Origin: Massilia aurea | Lineage (GTDB): Bacteria; Pseudomonadota; Gammaproteobacteria; Burkholderiales; Burkholderiaceae_D | NCBI RefSeq assembly: GCF_024753205.1 | Contig: NZ_JANUGZ010000004.1 | Location: 248,001-312,000 of the forward strand | Reading direction: 5' to 3' | DNA: 64,000 nt | In this document: one piece after another, positions 38,367 to 47,110 of the stretch | Numbering within the stretch: position 1 is the stretch's first letter | Layout: every line of letters starts with the position of its first letter | The notes under the pieces: generated by a model | The model's database searches: none | What the model was told of the DNA's origin: nothing | Seen by the model: only the letters and a program-made list of their open reading frames with translations | Position numbers and translations under genes: made by a program

Positions 38367-38396
38367 TTGAGTGACCAGGTGTTTCCATGCTATATT
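38367..38396 (+). promoter_or_regulatory. Candidate sigma-70 promoter of the EPS transferase gene
   Basis: TTGAGT (38367-38372) and TATATT (38391-38396) with an 18-base spacer. A transcript starting near 38403 would have a leader of about 320 bases before the ATG at 38724, which is long. A second -35-like TTGACA (38601-38606) lies closer but lacks a good -10. No sigma-54 type -24/-12 motif was found by eye. Confidence 0.45.
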
Positions 38397-38569
38397 GAAT
38401 GTTAAAAATATGTCAAAACAATAACTTAAAAATGATGTTGATCTTGCAAGAAACTTGTTGCGATGTCAGATCATGGAATAATTTCACAGATTGACCTCGT
38501 CTCCATGACGCCGCCAGGTCACCGCCTCTATGTCGGTGTCCTGAAAAGCGCATGCGCGTATTTCAACGT

Positions 38570-38579
38570 GTAACGTTAC
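38570..38579. promoter_or_regulatory. Palindrome GTAACGTTAC in the EPS leader
   Basis: A ten-base perfect palindrome inside the long leader between the promoter candidate and the sugar transferase gene. Its size and location suit a dimeric regulator site, but no regulator is assigned. Confidence 0.3.
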
Positions 38580-38723
38580 GTGTGGTTGCCGTTGGTTTGG
38601 TTGACAATTAATCGAAGAAGTTAGTAGCTGCCAACACAGGCAACGGTGGTGTAGCGGGTGTACGACGCGTGCATTCGGCATCTCGGCATGCAGTAAGCGT
38701 AATCATCAATTCTGGGGAATAAC

Positions 38724-40127
38724 ATGTTTCGGATCTCTAACCACTACGTGTCGAAGATCGTTTTCGTCCTGCTATTCGTGGAAATATTGATCCTGTTGGG
38801 CGCCGCCTATGCAGGCGCAGCCATGCGCTTTCTCGACATCGGCGCACCGCTCACACACGAGCAGTTCGATCACTTCCTGGCTTCGGCCGTCGCGTTTGCC
38901 GTGGCGGTCAGCTTCAGCATGAGCGCCATGGGCATGTACCAGCTCGATTTCGACGAAGGCTTGCGCCACCCGTTCTTCATGAAGCTGATGCCGGCGTTCC
39001 TGATGGGTTTCCTGATCCTGACGCTGGTGTTCTATGTGGCGCCTGACCTGTACTTCGGTCGTGGCATCCTGTTACTGGGCTTTGGCCTTGCTGCAGCCGG
39101 CATTTTCATTGCACGCATCATCTTCTTCAAGACATCCGAACTGCGCCTGATGCAGTCGCGTATCCTGTTCCTGGGCAACGGCGCGCTGGCCAAGGAATGC
39201 AGCGACCTGGCTATCAACAAGAACAGCTACCACCGCTACAAGGTCGTCGGTTTCATTCCAGTGGGCAGCGACGAAATGTGCGTGCCGGCCGCCGATGTGC
39301 TCAAGGTGCGCGAGGGCGATTCGCTCGTCAAGATGGCGACCCAGTACGGCGCGCAGGAAATCGTGGTGTCCGTACAAAACCGGCGCGGCAGCTTCCCGAT
39401 CAAGGAACTGCTCGACTGCAAGCTGCAAGGCGTGAAGGTCACCGATGCCGCCACGTTCTTCGAGCGCGAAACTTGTCAGATCCGCGTTGATTCGCTGCAG
39501 CCGAGCTGGCTGGTGTTTGGCGGTGGCTTCGACCAGAGCTTCATCCGGATTTTCATGAAGCGCGGCTTTGACCTGATCTGCAGCACGCTGATCATGGCCG
39601 TGACGTTCCCGATCATGCTTGGCGCGGCGCTGGCCGTGTGGCTGGAAGACCGCAACCCGGTGTTCTATTCGCAGGAGCGGGTCGGCAAGGATGGCAAGAT
39701 TTTCCGTGTCCACAAGTTCCGCAGCATGCGCGCCGATGCCGAAAAAGGCGGTACGCCACAGTGGGCCGCCAAGAACGATCCGCGCGTGACGCGTGTGGGC
39801 AACTTCATGCGCAAGACCCGTATCGACGAGCTGCCGCAGATCCTGAATGTGTTCAAAGGCGACATGTCGTTCGTGGGTCCCCGTCCCGAGCGTGCTTACT
39901 TTGTCCAGCAGCTGATCGAAGTGGTTCCATATTACAATGTCCGTCATAGCATCAAACCGGGTATTACCGGTTGGGCGCAGGTGCGTTATGGCTATGGCTC
40001 GTCGGCTGAGGATGCGTTGCAGAAATTGCAGTACGATCTCTATTACGTCAAGAACAATAGCCTGTTCCTGGATGTGCTCATCCTGATCAATACGCTCAAG
40101 GTCGTGCTGTTCCGTAGCGGACGCTGA
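38724..40127 (+). CDS. TIGR03013-type XrtA/PEP-CTERM-associated sugar transferase (EpsB-like)
   Basis: The 467-residue inner-membrane protein is a polyisoprenyl-phosphate hexose-1-phosphate transferase, probably priming EPS synthesis by loading the first sugar on undecaprenyl phosphate. Five N-terminal transmembrane segments (about residues 10-150) are followed by a CoA-binding-like NAD domain (LFLGNGALAKECSDL) and a C-terminal bacterial sugar transferase domain (FMKRGFDLICSTLIM, YSQERVGKDGKIFRVHKFRSM, RKTRIDELPQILNVFKGDMSFVGPRPE). This architecture is typical of the TIGR03013 family found with exosortase A systems. It is followed by prsK and prsR. Confidence 0.92.
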   Translation: MFRISNHYVSKIVFVLLFVEILILLGAAYAGAAMRFLDIGAPLTHEQFDHFLASAVAFAVAVSFSMSAMGMYQLDFDEGLRHPFFMKLMPAFLMGFLILTLVFYVAPDLYFGRGILLLGFGLAAAGIFIARIIFFKTSELRLMQSRILFLGNGALAKECSDLAINKNSYHRYKVVGFIPVGSDEMCVPAADVLKVREGDSLVKMATQYGAQEIVVSVQNRRGSFPIKELLDCKLQGVKVTDAATFFERETCQIRVDSLQPSWLVFGGGFDQSFIRIFMKRGFDLICSTLIMAVTFPIMLGAALAVWLEDRNPVFYSQERVGKDGKIFRVHKFRSMRADAEKGGTPQWAAKNDPRVTRVGNFMRKTRIDELPQILNVFKGDMSFVGPRPERAYFVQQLIEVVPYYNVRHSIKPGITGWAQVRYGYGSSAEDALQKLQYDLYYVKNNSLFLDVLILINTLKVVLFRSGR

Positions 40128-40224
40128 TCATCCTGGATCGGCTTGCGGTGTGCGCATCGCAGGTCGATGGCTTTAACGTTTCTATCCCGAATTTTTCAAT
40201 GGTCGTTTTCATGGATGGCATACG

Positions 40225-42300
40225 TTGACCACCATTGCCGTCTATAGCTATAGCGTCGCCGCGATCGGTTTCTTGCTGCTGATCGGCCTGCTGTTTACCA
40301 TCTGGCGCGGCCGCACGCAGGTTGCCGCCATTGCCCTCGCGTGCGGCTTTACCGCGCTCTGGTCCGCCGCCCTGGCCGGGCAGGCTGCCACCGGCCACGA
40401 ACTGTGGTCGGTCTGGACCGACACCCTCGAAATCCTGCGCAGCGCCGCCTGGTGCGTCGTGCTGCTGATCTTGCTGGGCAACTCGCGCGATCCCGCCAGC
40501 CGCTGGCCGTTCAACCTGCGTACACCCATCTTCATCGGTGCGGTTTGCTATGGGCTCCTGCTGCTGGTGACAGTGTTCGTGCGTACCGACCTGATGCTCA
40601 ATCTGGATGGCGGCCTGCTGCCCAACGTCACGGCGCGCGTGTGCCAGGCGGTGCTGGGCATGCTGCTCGTCGAGCAGGTCTACCGCAACAAGACGATCCA
40701 GGAACGCTGGGCGATCAAGTTCGCCTGCCTGGGCATCGGTGCGATGTTCGCCTACGACTTCTATATGTACAGCCAGGCGATGCTGTTCCACGACATGCAC
40801 CCCGACACCTGGGCCGCGCGCGGCATCGTCAATGCGCTGGCCATGCCGCTGATCGGCACCGCCGTCAAGCGCAGCACGTCGCGTTCGAACGCACTGGTGC
40901 TGTCGCGCCGCGTGATGTTCCATTCGACCGCGCTGTTCGGCTCGGCGATCTATCTGCTGGCGATGGGTTTTGCCGGCTACTACCTGCGCTATTTCGGCGG
41001 CAGCTGGGGCGGCGTGATGCAGGTCGCGTTCCTGTGCGGCGCCTTGCTGCTGCTGACCGGAACCCTGTTCTCGGGCACCTTCCGTGCCTGGCTCAAGGTC
41101 TTCATCAGCAAGCATTTCTACAGTTACGGCTACGACTACCGCGAGGAGTGGATGCGCTTCACGCGCACCCTGTCGTCGGGCGGCACGCACATCGGCGAGC
41201 GCGCGATCGAGGCGGTCGGCGCGCTGGTGGAAAGCCCGGGCGGCGTGTTGTGGCAGCGCCGCGACGACGATGGCGGCCATTATCAGCCGGTGGCGGGGTG
41301 GCAAGCCACCAGTACCGCGACCGAGCCGGCCGACTCGAATTTCTGTCACTTCCTGGAATCCACCCAGTGGGTGATCGACCTGCGCGAATACGCTGCGCTG
41401 CCCGAAAAATACGGCGACCTCGTCTTGCCGGCGTGGCTCATCGCGTTTCCGCGCGGCTGGCTGGTGGTGCCCTTGATCCTGCATGGCAAGCTGTTCGGCT
41501 TCGTCGTGCTGCAGGATGCGCGCAGCGCCGTGTCGCTGAACTGGGAAGTGTTCGACCTGCTCGAAATCGCCGGCAGCCAGGCCGCCAGTTACCTGGCGCA
41601 GCAGGACGCCGCGAACGAGCTGATGGTGGCGCGCCAGTTCGAGTCGTTCAACCGCATGTCGACCTTCGTCGTGCATGACCTGAAAAACCTGGTAGGCCAG
41701 TTGTCGCTGATGAACGCCAACGCTGAAAAGCACCGCGACAATCCCGAATTCCAGCGCGATATGCTCGATACCGTGACACACTCGGTCGACAAGATGAAAA
41801 TGATGCTGCAAAAGCTCAGTCGCAACGATGCGCCGGAACGGCCGTTGCCGCTGCGCGTCGAGAACGTGGTGCGCCAGGCGATTGCGCTCAAGAGCGCGTT
41901 CGAGCCGCACCCGGTGCTGGACGTGGTCGATGCGGGTCTTCTGGTACTGGCCGACGGCGAGCGCCTCGAGCGCGTGCTGGGCCACCTGATCCAGAACGCG
42001 ATCGAAGCCACACCGCGCAGCGGCCGTGTCAGCGTATCGATTGCCCGCATGGGCGCGCAGGTCAGCGTGACCGTGGCCGATACCGGCGCCGGCATGAGCG
42101 AAGAATTCATCCGCGAGCGGCTGTTCAAGCCGTTCGAATCGACCAAGCCGGCCGGTATGGGCATCGGCGTGTTCGAAAGCCGGGAATACATCCACGAACT
42201 GGGCGGGGCGCTGGCATTGACCAGCGTGCCCGCGCAGGGAAGCACATTTACCGTCACGTTGCCGCTGTACCGCGAGGCTGGTGCCGAGCGCGCTGCGTGA
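40225..42300 (+). CDS. prsK: PEP-CTERM/XrtA system histidine kinase PrsK
   Basis: The 691-residue membrane sensor kinase has about nine N-terminal transmembrane segments (residues 1-290), a GAF-like soluble domain (about 300-470) and a C-terminal kinase core: phospho-acceptor His484 in FVVHDLKNLVGQL, N-box LIQNAIEATPRSG and G1/G2 boxes VADTGAGM and GMGIGVF. It is cotranscribed with its partner regulator PrsR (overlap region at 42281-42314). The start is TTG at 40225; no in-frame ATG was found upstream. In related bacteria PrsK/PrsR with sigma-54 control PEP-CTERM gene expression and floc formation. Confidence 0.9.
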   Translation: MTTIAVYSYSVAAIGFLLLIGLLFTIWRGRTQVAAIALACGFTALWSAALAGQAATGHELWSVWTDTLEILRSAAWCVVLLILLGNSRDPASRWPFNLRTPIFIGAVCYGLLLLVTVFVRTDLMLNLDGGLLPNVTARVCQAVLGMLLVEQVYRNKTIQERWAIKFACLGIGAMFAYDFYMYSQAMLFHDMHPDTWAARGIVNALAMPLIGTAVKRSTSRSNALVLSRRVMFHSTALFGSAIYLLAMGFAGYYLRYFGGSWGGVMQVAFLCGALLLLTGTLFSGTFRAWLKVFISKHFYSYGYDYREEWMRFTRTLSSGGTHIGERAIEAVGALVESPGGVLWQRRDDDGGHYQPVAGWQATSTATEPADSNFCHFLESTQWVIDLREYAALPEKYGDLVLPAWLIAFPRGWLVVPLILHGKLFGFVVLQDARSAVSLNWEVFDLLEIAGSQAASYLAQQDAANELMVARQFESFNRMSTFVVHDLKNLVGQLSLMNANAEKHRDNPEFQRDMLDTVTHSVDKMKMMLQKLSRNDAPERPLPLRVENVVRQAIALKSAFEPHPVLDVVDAGLLVLADGERLERVLGHLIQNAIEATPRSGRVSVSIARMGAQVSVTVADTGAGMSEEFIRERLFKPFESTKPAGMGIGVFESREYIHELGGALALTSVPAQGSTFTVTLPLYREAGAERAA

Positions 42301-42313
42301 TGAAAGGACAACC

Positions 42314-43678
42314 GTGAGCCAAAACAAACCAAAACTGCTGATCATCGAAGACGACCCGGGCCTGCAAAAGCAGCTGCGCTGGAGTTTCGACGCGTATGAC
42401 GTGGTGGTCGCCGACGACCGCGAAAGCGCGCTGGCGCAGATCCGCCGCCATGAGCCGGCCGTGGTCACGATGGACCTGGGCCTGCCGCCCGACCCGGACG
42501 GTTCGACCGAAGGCCTGGCCACGCTGCAGCAGATCCTGGCGCTGGCGCCGGAAACGCGCGTGATCGTCCTCACCGGTAACCAGGACCGCGCCAATGCGGT
42601 CAAGGCGATCGCGTTGGGCGCCTACGATTTCCACCAGAAGCCGCCCGAGCCCGAGGTGCTCAACCTGGTCATCCAGCGCGCGTTCTTTTTGCACAATCTG
42701 CAGGAAGAAAACCGCCGCATGTCCTCCAGCCAGGCCGACTCGCCGATGGCTGGCGTGATCAGCCGCGACCCCGGCATGCTCAAGCTGTGCCGCAGTATCG
42801 AGAAGGTCGCTCCGACCTCGGCCTCGGTGATGCTGCTGGGCGAATCGGGCACCGGCAAGGAAGTGCTGGCACGCGCGGTGCACGCGATCTCGCCCCGCGC
42901 CAAGGAGCGCTTCGTGGCCATCAACTGCGCCGCGATTCCCGAGAACCTGCTCGAGAGCGAATTGTTCGGCTACGAAAAAGGCGCCTTTACCGGCGCGGCC
43001 AAGCAGACCAAGGGCAAGGTCGAACTGGCCCACGGCGGCACGTTCTTCCTTGATGAAGTGGGTGACCTGCCGATGGCGCTGCAGGCCAAGCTGCTGCGCT
43101 TCTTGCAGGAGCGCGTGATCGAGCGCATCGGCGGGCATGAAGAAATCGCCGTCGACGTGCGCATCGTCTGCGCCACGCACCAGAAGCTCAAGGAATTGTG
43201 CAGCACCGGGCGCTTCCGCGAAGACTTGTATTACCGCCTGTCCGAGATCGTCGTGACGATTCCGCCGCTGCGCAACCGCCAGGGCGATGCGGCCCTGCTG
43301 GCGCATCACTTCAAGAACAAGTTCTGCGCGCAGGAATCGCGCCCGACGCTGCACTTCTCGCAGGACGCGATCGCCGCGATCGAAGGCTATGCGTGGCCGG
43401 GCAATGTGCGCGAGATGGAAAACTGCGTCAAGCGCGCCGTGATCATGGCCGATGGCCCGACCATCGTGGCCGACGACCTGGGCCTGCCTGAAGGCGACAC
43501 GCCGGTCGAGGAACCGCTGAACCTGCGCCAGGTGCGCGACGAGGCGGAGCAGGGCGCCATCGTGAAAGCGCTGGCGCGCGCGGACGGCAATATCGTCAAG
43601 GCCTCGGAAATGCTGGGCATCAGCCGCCCGACGATGTATGACCTGATGAACCGCCACGGCATCAAGAGCAGCACATGA
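42314..43678 (+). CDS. prsR: PEP-CTERM-box response regulator PrsR (sigma-54 dependent)
   Basis: The 454-residue NtrC-type activator has a receiver domain (acidic pair EDD at residues 12-14, phospho-acceptor Asp54 in VTMDLGLPP), a sigma-54 interaction AAA+ domain (Walker A GESGTGKE 176-183, GAFTGA 223-228, Walker B FFLDEVGD about 245-252) and a C-terminal Fis-type helix-turn-helix (GISRPTMYDLMNRHGI). GTG at 42314 was chosen because AAGGA lies five bases upstream; the frame is open to 42281. Its receiver has the unusual extended loop GLPPDPDGSTEG found in this family. It should activate sigma-54 promoters of exosortase and EPS genes. Confidence 0.92.
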   Translation: MSQNKPKLLIIEDDPGLQKQLRWSFDAYDVVVADDRESALAQIRRHEPAVVTMDLGLPPDPDGSTEGLATLQQILALAPETRVIVLTGNQDRANAVKAIALGAYDFHQKPPEPEVLNLVIQRAFFLHNLQEENRRMSSSQADSPMAGVISRDPGMLKLCRSIEKVAPTSASVMLLGESGTGKEVLARAVHAISPRAKERFVAINCAAIPENLLESELFGYEKGAFTGAAKQTKGKVELAHGGTFFLDEVGDLPMALQAKLLRFLQERVIERIGGHEEIAVDVRIVCATHQKLKELCSTGRFREDLYYRLSEIVVTIPPLRNRQGDAALLAHHFKNKFCAQESRPTLHFSQDAIAAIEGYAWPGNVREMENCVKRAVIMADGPTIVADDLGLPEGDTPVEEPLNLRQVRDEAEQGAIVKALARADGNIVKASEMLGISRPTMYDLMNRHGIKSST

Positions 43679-45093
43679 TGCGCAAGGCGGTGGCCGGCGC
43701 CCTCGCGCTGCTGGCGGTGGGCGCCATCGGCGCAGCCTGGGTGGTCGAACGGGTGGGCGTCACGCCGCGTGCGCTGGCCCCGTACATCGAAAAGCGCACC
43801 AGCGGTCATAACCCGGCCATCGTCAAGGCGGGGCAGGCCAGCGCGGCGCTGCTGCTGCGGCTCGATCGGGGCGAACCGGCACTGCCGGCTGCGCTTGCCG
43901 TGACCCTGGGCGCGCAACCGGCCGCCGTCGGCGTCGATGCTCCTGGCGCCATCGCGGTGGCCACGCCGGATGCGCTGCGCGCGGCGCTGGCGCAGGCCAA
44001 CCCGGGCGATACGATCACGCTGCTGCCGGGCGTGTACCGGTTCGGCGGCGCGCCGCTGGATGTCAATCGCCCGGGCCGTGCCGGCGCCCCGATCGTCGTG
44101 CGCGCCTTGAAGCCGGGCAGCGCCCAGCTCGAGTTCGACCTGGTCGAGGGCTTTCGTGTCCAGGCGCCGCACTGGCGTTTCGAAAACCTGGCCATCCGCG
44201 GCGTGTGCGCCGAGGACCGCTATTGCGAGCATGCGTTTCACGTGGTGGGCGCGGCCAGCGGTTTCGTCGCGCGCAATAACACGATCACGGACTTCAATGC
44301 CCATTTCAAGATCAATGGCCAACAGGGGCGCTTTCCCGACGACGGCCTGATCGAACAGAACACGCTGACGGCAACGCACGTGCGCCAGACGTCCAACCCG
44401 GTCACGCCGATCGATCTTGTCGCCGCCAGCGGCTGGACCATGCGCGCCAACCTGATCAGCGATTTTTTCAAGGGCGAGGGCGACATGGTCAGCTACGGGG
44501 CGTTCGCCAAGGGCGCTGGCAGCGGCAACCTCTTCGAGCGCAACCTGGTGTGGTGCGAGCGCACCCTGCGCGGGCCGGGCCAGCGGGTGGGCCTGTCGCT
44601 GGGCGGCGGCGGCACCGGTGCAGCCGTGTGCCGCGACGGGCGCTGCATCACCGAACAGGAACAAGGCACCTTGCGCGCCAATCTCGTGATGGGCTGTTCG
44701 GACGTCGGTATTTATCTCAACAGCGCGGCGCGCAGCAACGTCGTGGACAATACCTTGCTCGATACGGGCGGAATCGACGTGCGTTATGCAACCAGCAGCG
44801 CGCGCCTGGACGGCAATCTGGTCGATGGCCCCATCCGCAGCCGCGACAGCGGCTTGCTGCATCTGGAAGACAACCGCAGCACGGCGCTGTGGCAGATGTT
44901 TGCCGGCTACCATCCGGTGCGCAGCCTGTTCGCGGCGCCTGGCAGCGGCGATCTGGGTTGGCGCAGCGGGGCGCCCGAACGCGCCTCAAGCGCGGTCGGC
45001 GGCATCGATCTGTGCGGTGCGAAGCGTGGCCGGAGCGCCGTCTATGGCGCGTTCGACGACTTCAGCGGCTGCCTGGCGCGCCAGGGCCGCTGA
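43675..45093 (+). CDS. Right-handed beta-helix protein cotranscribed with prsR
   Basis: The 472-residue product begins with a signal-anchor segment (AVAGALALLAVGAIGAAWVV) and is otherwise a right-handed parallel beta-helix: repeated Asn/Asp-rich turns (for example NNTITDFNAHFK, QNTLTATHVRQ, NRSTALWQM) plus a linker AVATPDALRAALAQANPGDTITLLPGVYR typical of the chondroitinase-B/poly(beta-D-mannuronate) lyase group. ATG overlaps the prsR stop (ATGATG). It may bind or modify EPS at the membrane surface. The other beta-helix protein, at 34948, has a different architecture. Confidence 0.85.
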   Translation: MMRKAVAGALALLAVGAIGAAWVVERVGVTPRALAPYIEKRTSGHNPAIVKAGQASAALLLRLDRGEPALPAALAVTLGAQPAAVGVDAPGAIAVATPDALRAALAQANPGDTITLLPGVYRFGGAPLDVNRPGRAGAPIVVRALKPGSAQLEFDLVEGFRVQAPHWRFENLAIRGVCAEDRYCEHAFHVVGAASGFVARNNTITDFNAHFKINGQQGRFPDDGLIEQNTLTATHVRQTSNPVTPIDLVAASGWTMRANLISDFFKGEGDMVSYGAFAKGAGSGNLFERNLVWCERTLRGPGQRVGLSLGGGGTGAAVCRDGRCITEQEQGTLRANLVMGCSDVGIYLNSAARSNVVDNTLLDTGGIDVRYATSSARLDGNLVDGPIRSRDSGLLHLEDNRSTALWQMFAGYHPVRSLFAAPGSGDLGWRSGAPERASSAVGGIDLCGAKRGRSAVYGAFDDFSGCLARQGR

Positions 45094-45100
45094 GCGGGGT

Positions 45101-45149
45101 TTATCAGCTGTGTTATCAGACTGTGTTACCAGCTGTGTTACCAGCTGCC
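45101..45149. repeat. Short tandem repeat around the hydrolase 1 stop codon
   Basis: Four units of 12 or 13 bases (TTATCAGCTGTG, TTATCAGACTGTG, TTACCAGCTGTG, TTACCAGCTGCC). The last unit contains the stop codon of hydrolase 1 on the minus strand; earlier units repeat the same TAA-Trp-Ser codons, so the stop is effectively duplicated. Confidence 0.75.
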
Positions 45150-45977
45150 CAGCCAGGCGCCGGTCCAGTGCGCGACCTGATCGCGCCAGACGCGGCGTGA
45201 GAACGTGTGGTCGGCCCGGTCGATCCGGTACTGGGTGACGCGCGAGGATTGCAGGAGCTGGCGCCATTTCGGCGTGGCCTCGGCCAGGTCGCAGAATTCG
45301 CGACCGGTCAGGTCGGCGCCACTGATGATCACCAGCACCCGGCCAGTAAAGGCGTGCAGGCCGGCGTGCATCCGGTCGGGCAGGGCCAGCGTGGTGCGCG
45401 GCGCCGTTCCGGTGCCGAACGCAGTGCGCACCAGCTGGAACATCGAGGCCAGCGAGCGCTGGTAATTGAAGCTGCCGCGCAGCACCCGTGCCCAGAAGGC
45501 GCGGTCGACCAGGCGATCGCGGTAATAGTGACGCAGCGTGGTGCGTGCAATGCTGTCGGGCGTGCGGATCCAGGGATTGAGCAGCACCACGCCGCTCACG
45601 CGCGCGTCCAGCGGTGCGTACATCATGGCGGCCGATGCGCCGTCGCACAGACCCCACAAGACGATTTCACGCACCCCGGGCGCGGCGGCCATGAAGGCAT
45701 CGATGGCTGCTGCGATATCGTCCTGGACGTCGCCGAATGCGCGCTCGGCGCCTTCGCTGTCGCCCATGCCGCGGTAATCGAAGCGCATGGCGGCGATGCC
45801 GTTCATGGCCAGGCTGCGCGCGAGCAGCGTGAACTGGCGGTGGCTGCCGGCGCGGTATTGCGGCCCGCCCACCACCACCAGCACGGCGCGCGTGCCCGGC
45901 GTCTCAGGCAGGTGCATCACGCCATACAGGCTGTCGCCCTGGCAGTCGAAGGTCACAACCCGTTCTTCAATGTCCAT
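45138..45977 (-). CDS. Exosortase A system-associated hydrolase 1 (TIGR03100-like)
   Basis: The 279-residue alpha/beta hydrolase belongs to the family seen with exosortase A loci. The nucleophile elbow reads WGLCDG, so the nucleophile would be Cys111 (as in dienelactone hydrolase) instead of Ser. GGPQYRAGSHRQF near residue 38 forms the oxyanion region and a late DHTFSRR carries the His. Its substrate is unknown; a role in removing acyl groups from glycolipid or EPS precursors is only inference. It overlaps hydrolase 2 by 11 bases. Confidence 0.88.
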   Translation of the reverse strand: MDIEERVVTFDCQGDSLYGVMHLPETPGTRAVLVVVGGPQYRAGSHRQFTLLARSLAMNGIAAMRFDYRGMGDSEGAERAFGDVQDDIAAAIDAFMAAAPGVREIVLWGLCDGASAAMMYAPLDARVSGVVLLNPWIRTPDSIARTTLRHYYRDRLVDRAFWARVLRGSFNYQRSLASMFQLVRTAFGTGTAPRTTLALPDRMHAGLHAFTGRVLVIISGADLTGREFCDLAEATPKWRQLLQSSRVTQYRIDRADHTFSRRVWRDQVAHWTGAWLGSW

Positions 45978-46830
45978 GACCGAGTTCCTGCAACGCCGTC
46001 GAGGTGGCTGCCAGCCAGGCCGGCGAGATCGTGATTTCAGGGGTGGTCCAGAAGGGCGGGCAGTGCACCTGGTGCAATGTCAGGTCGACCTGGCGCTCGA
46101 GCCAGGCAGCGCTCGCGCGCGCCGTGCCGGGGGACACGCCGGGCGAGGCGCCCTGGCCGGTCATACCCAGCGCTTCGAACCAGTGCACCGGGCAGGCCGG
46201 CGTGAACTTTTCGAGCGCTGCCAGCGCGTCGATGGCGGCGGCCAGTTCGGGCGCCAGGTCATAGCCGCTGATCTCGAGCGTCTGGCCCGCCTGCAGCGAG
46301 GCGCGCAGGGCCGCTGTGCCGGTGTGCCCTGAGGCGCCTTCGGCCAGCAGCGCGCCAACCGTGCGCAGGCGCAGGAACTGGGTCAGATAGGCCGAGCCGC
46401 TCAGCACCGGCTGCCACAAAATAAGTGCCTTGACCGGGTGCTGCGCAGTACGCGCATAGTCCAGCGCGAGCAGGGCGCCCAGGCGCAGGCCCCACAGCAG
46501 CAGCGGCTGGCCGAGGCGCGCCTCGAGCCACCGCGCGCCAGCAGCCAGGTCGTCTTTCCAGATGTCCCAGCGGGCGTCGCCGAAATCGCCGCTGCTGTCG
46601 CCGCAGCCGTACAGGTCGAGTTGCAGCACGCCATAGCCGAGAGCCGCCATGTCACGCGCCTGCAGCGCCACGATCCGGCGCGAACGGTTCATTTCTTCGG
46701 CAAAGGGCGGTACGTACAGCACCGCACCACGGCTTGGACCGTGCGGCGGATGAAACAGGCAAAAGCGCTGGCCTGTACCGGTCTTCAGGAAGAACGGCTC
46801 GGCGTGAGGCGTAACCTGGCTGGCTGTCAT
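45967..46830 (-). CDS. Exosortase A system-associated hydrolase 2 (TIGR03101-like)
   Basis: The 287-residue alpha/beta hydrolase has PPFAEEMNRSRR near residue 41 and LDLYGCGDSSGDF near residue 71. The nucleophile elbow position reads WGLRLG, so Arg116 stands where Ser or Cys is expected. It may be non-catalytic or use another nucleophile. This seems a family feature of exosortase-associated hydrolase 2, from memory. It follows the acyl carrier protein with an ATGA overlap, suggesting acyl transfer or thioester handling. Confidence 0.88.
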   Translation of the reverse strand: MTASQVTPHAEPFFLKTGTGQRFCLFHPPHGPSRGAVLYVPPFAEEMNRSRRIVALQARDMAALGYGVLQLDLYGCGDSSGDFGDARWDIWKDDLAAGARWLEARLGQPLLLWGLRLGALLALDYARTAQHPVKALILWQPVLSGSAYLTQFLRLRTVGALLAEGASGHTGTAALRASLQAGQTLEISGYDLAPELAAAIDALAALEKFTPACPVHWFEALGMTGQGASPGVSPGTARASAAWLERQVDLTLHQVHCPPFWTTPEITISPAWLAATSTALQELGHGH

Positions 46831-47084
46831 TCGGCCTGCTTCTGCGCGACAAACGCAGCGAGCGTGCCGAGGGTGGCGAAGGTGCTGGCGCTGATGTCGT
46901 CGTCGTCGATGGCGATGCCGAAACGTTCTTCGAGGGCGCCGATCAGGCTGACCACGGCCATCGAATCGAGCTCCGGCAGGCTGCCCAGCAGGGGCGAATC
47001 TTCGCTCAGGTGCTGACCCGACTCACCCAGGGCCAGCACATCAATCAGGATGGTCTTTACTTCTTCGAAGTACATAATCGTCAT
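46827..47084 (-). CDS. Acyl carrier protein of the exosortase A system
   Basis: The 85-residue protein is a single helical carrier domain with the phosphopantetheine attachment site DSM (Ser41 in PELDSMAVVSLIGALEERFG). It is one of the standard members of exosortase-A-type EPS loci, which also carry an acyl-CoA/AMP ligase and decarboxylase; those are not here. The start at 47084 or 47075 is uncertain; neither has a strong ribosome-binding site. It overlaps hydrolase 2. Confidence 0.87.
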   Translation of the reverse strand: MTIMYFEEVKTILIDVLALGESGQHLSEDSPLLGSLPELDSMAVVSLIGALEERFGIAIDDDDISASTFATLGTLAAFVAQKQAE

Positions 47085-47110
47085 TCTCGTCTGGAGGAAC
47101 CTTGATCGAA

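Noticed and set aside
38035..38370. A 111-codon ORF after tRNA-Arg
   Set aside because: No coding signature and it overlaps the probable EPS promoter region; nothing recognisable in the translation.
38601..38630. Second sigma-70 promoter before the EPS transferase gene
   Set aside because: A perfect TTGACA lacks an acceptable -10 hexamer at 16-18 bases, so it was mentioned only in passing.
45046..45160. Possible CRISPR-like repeat
   Set aside because: The four units are adjacent with no spacers and are only 12-13 bases long; it is a simple tandem repeat.
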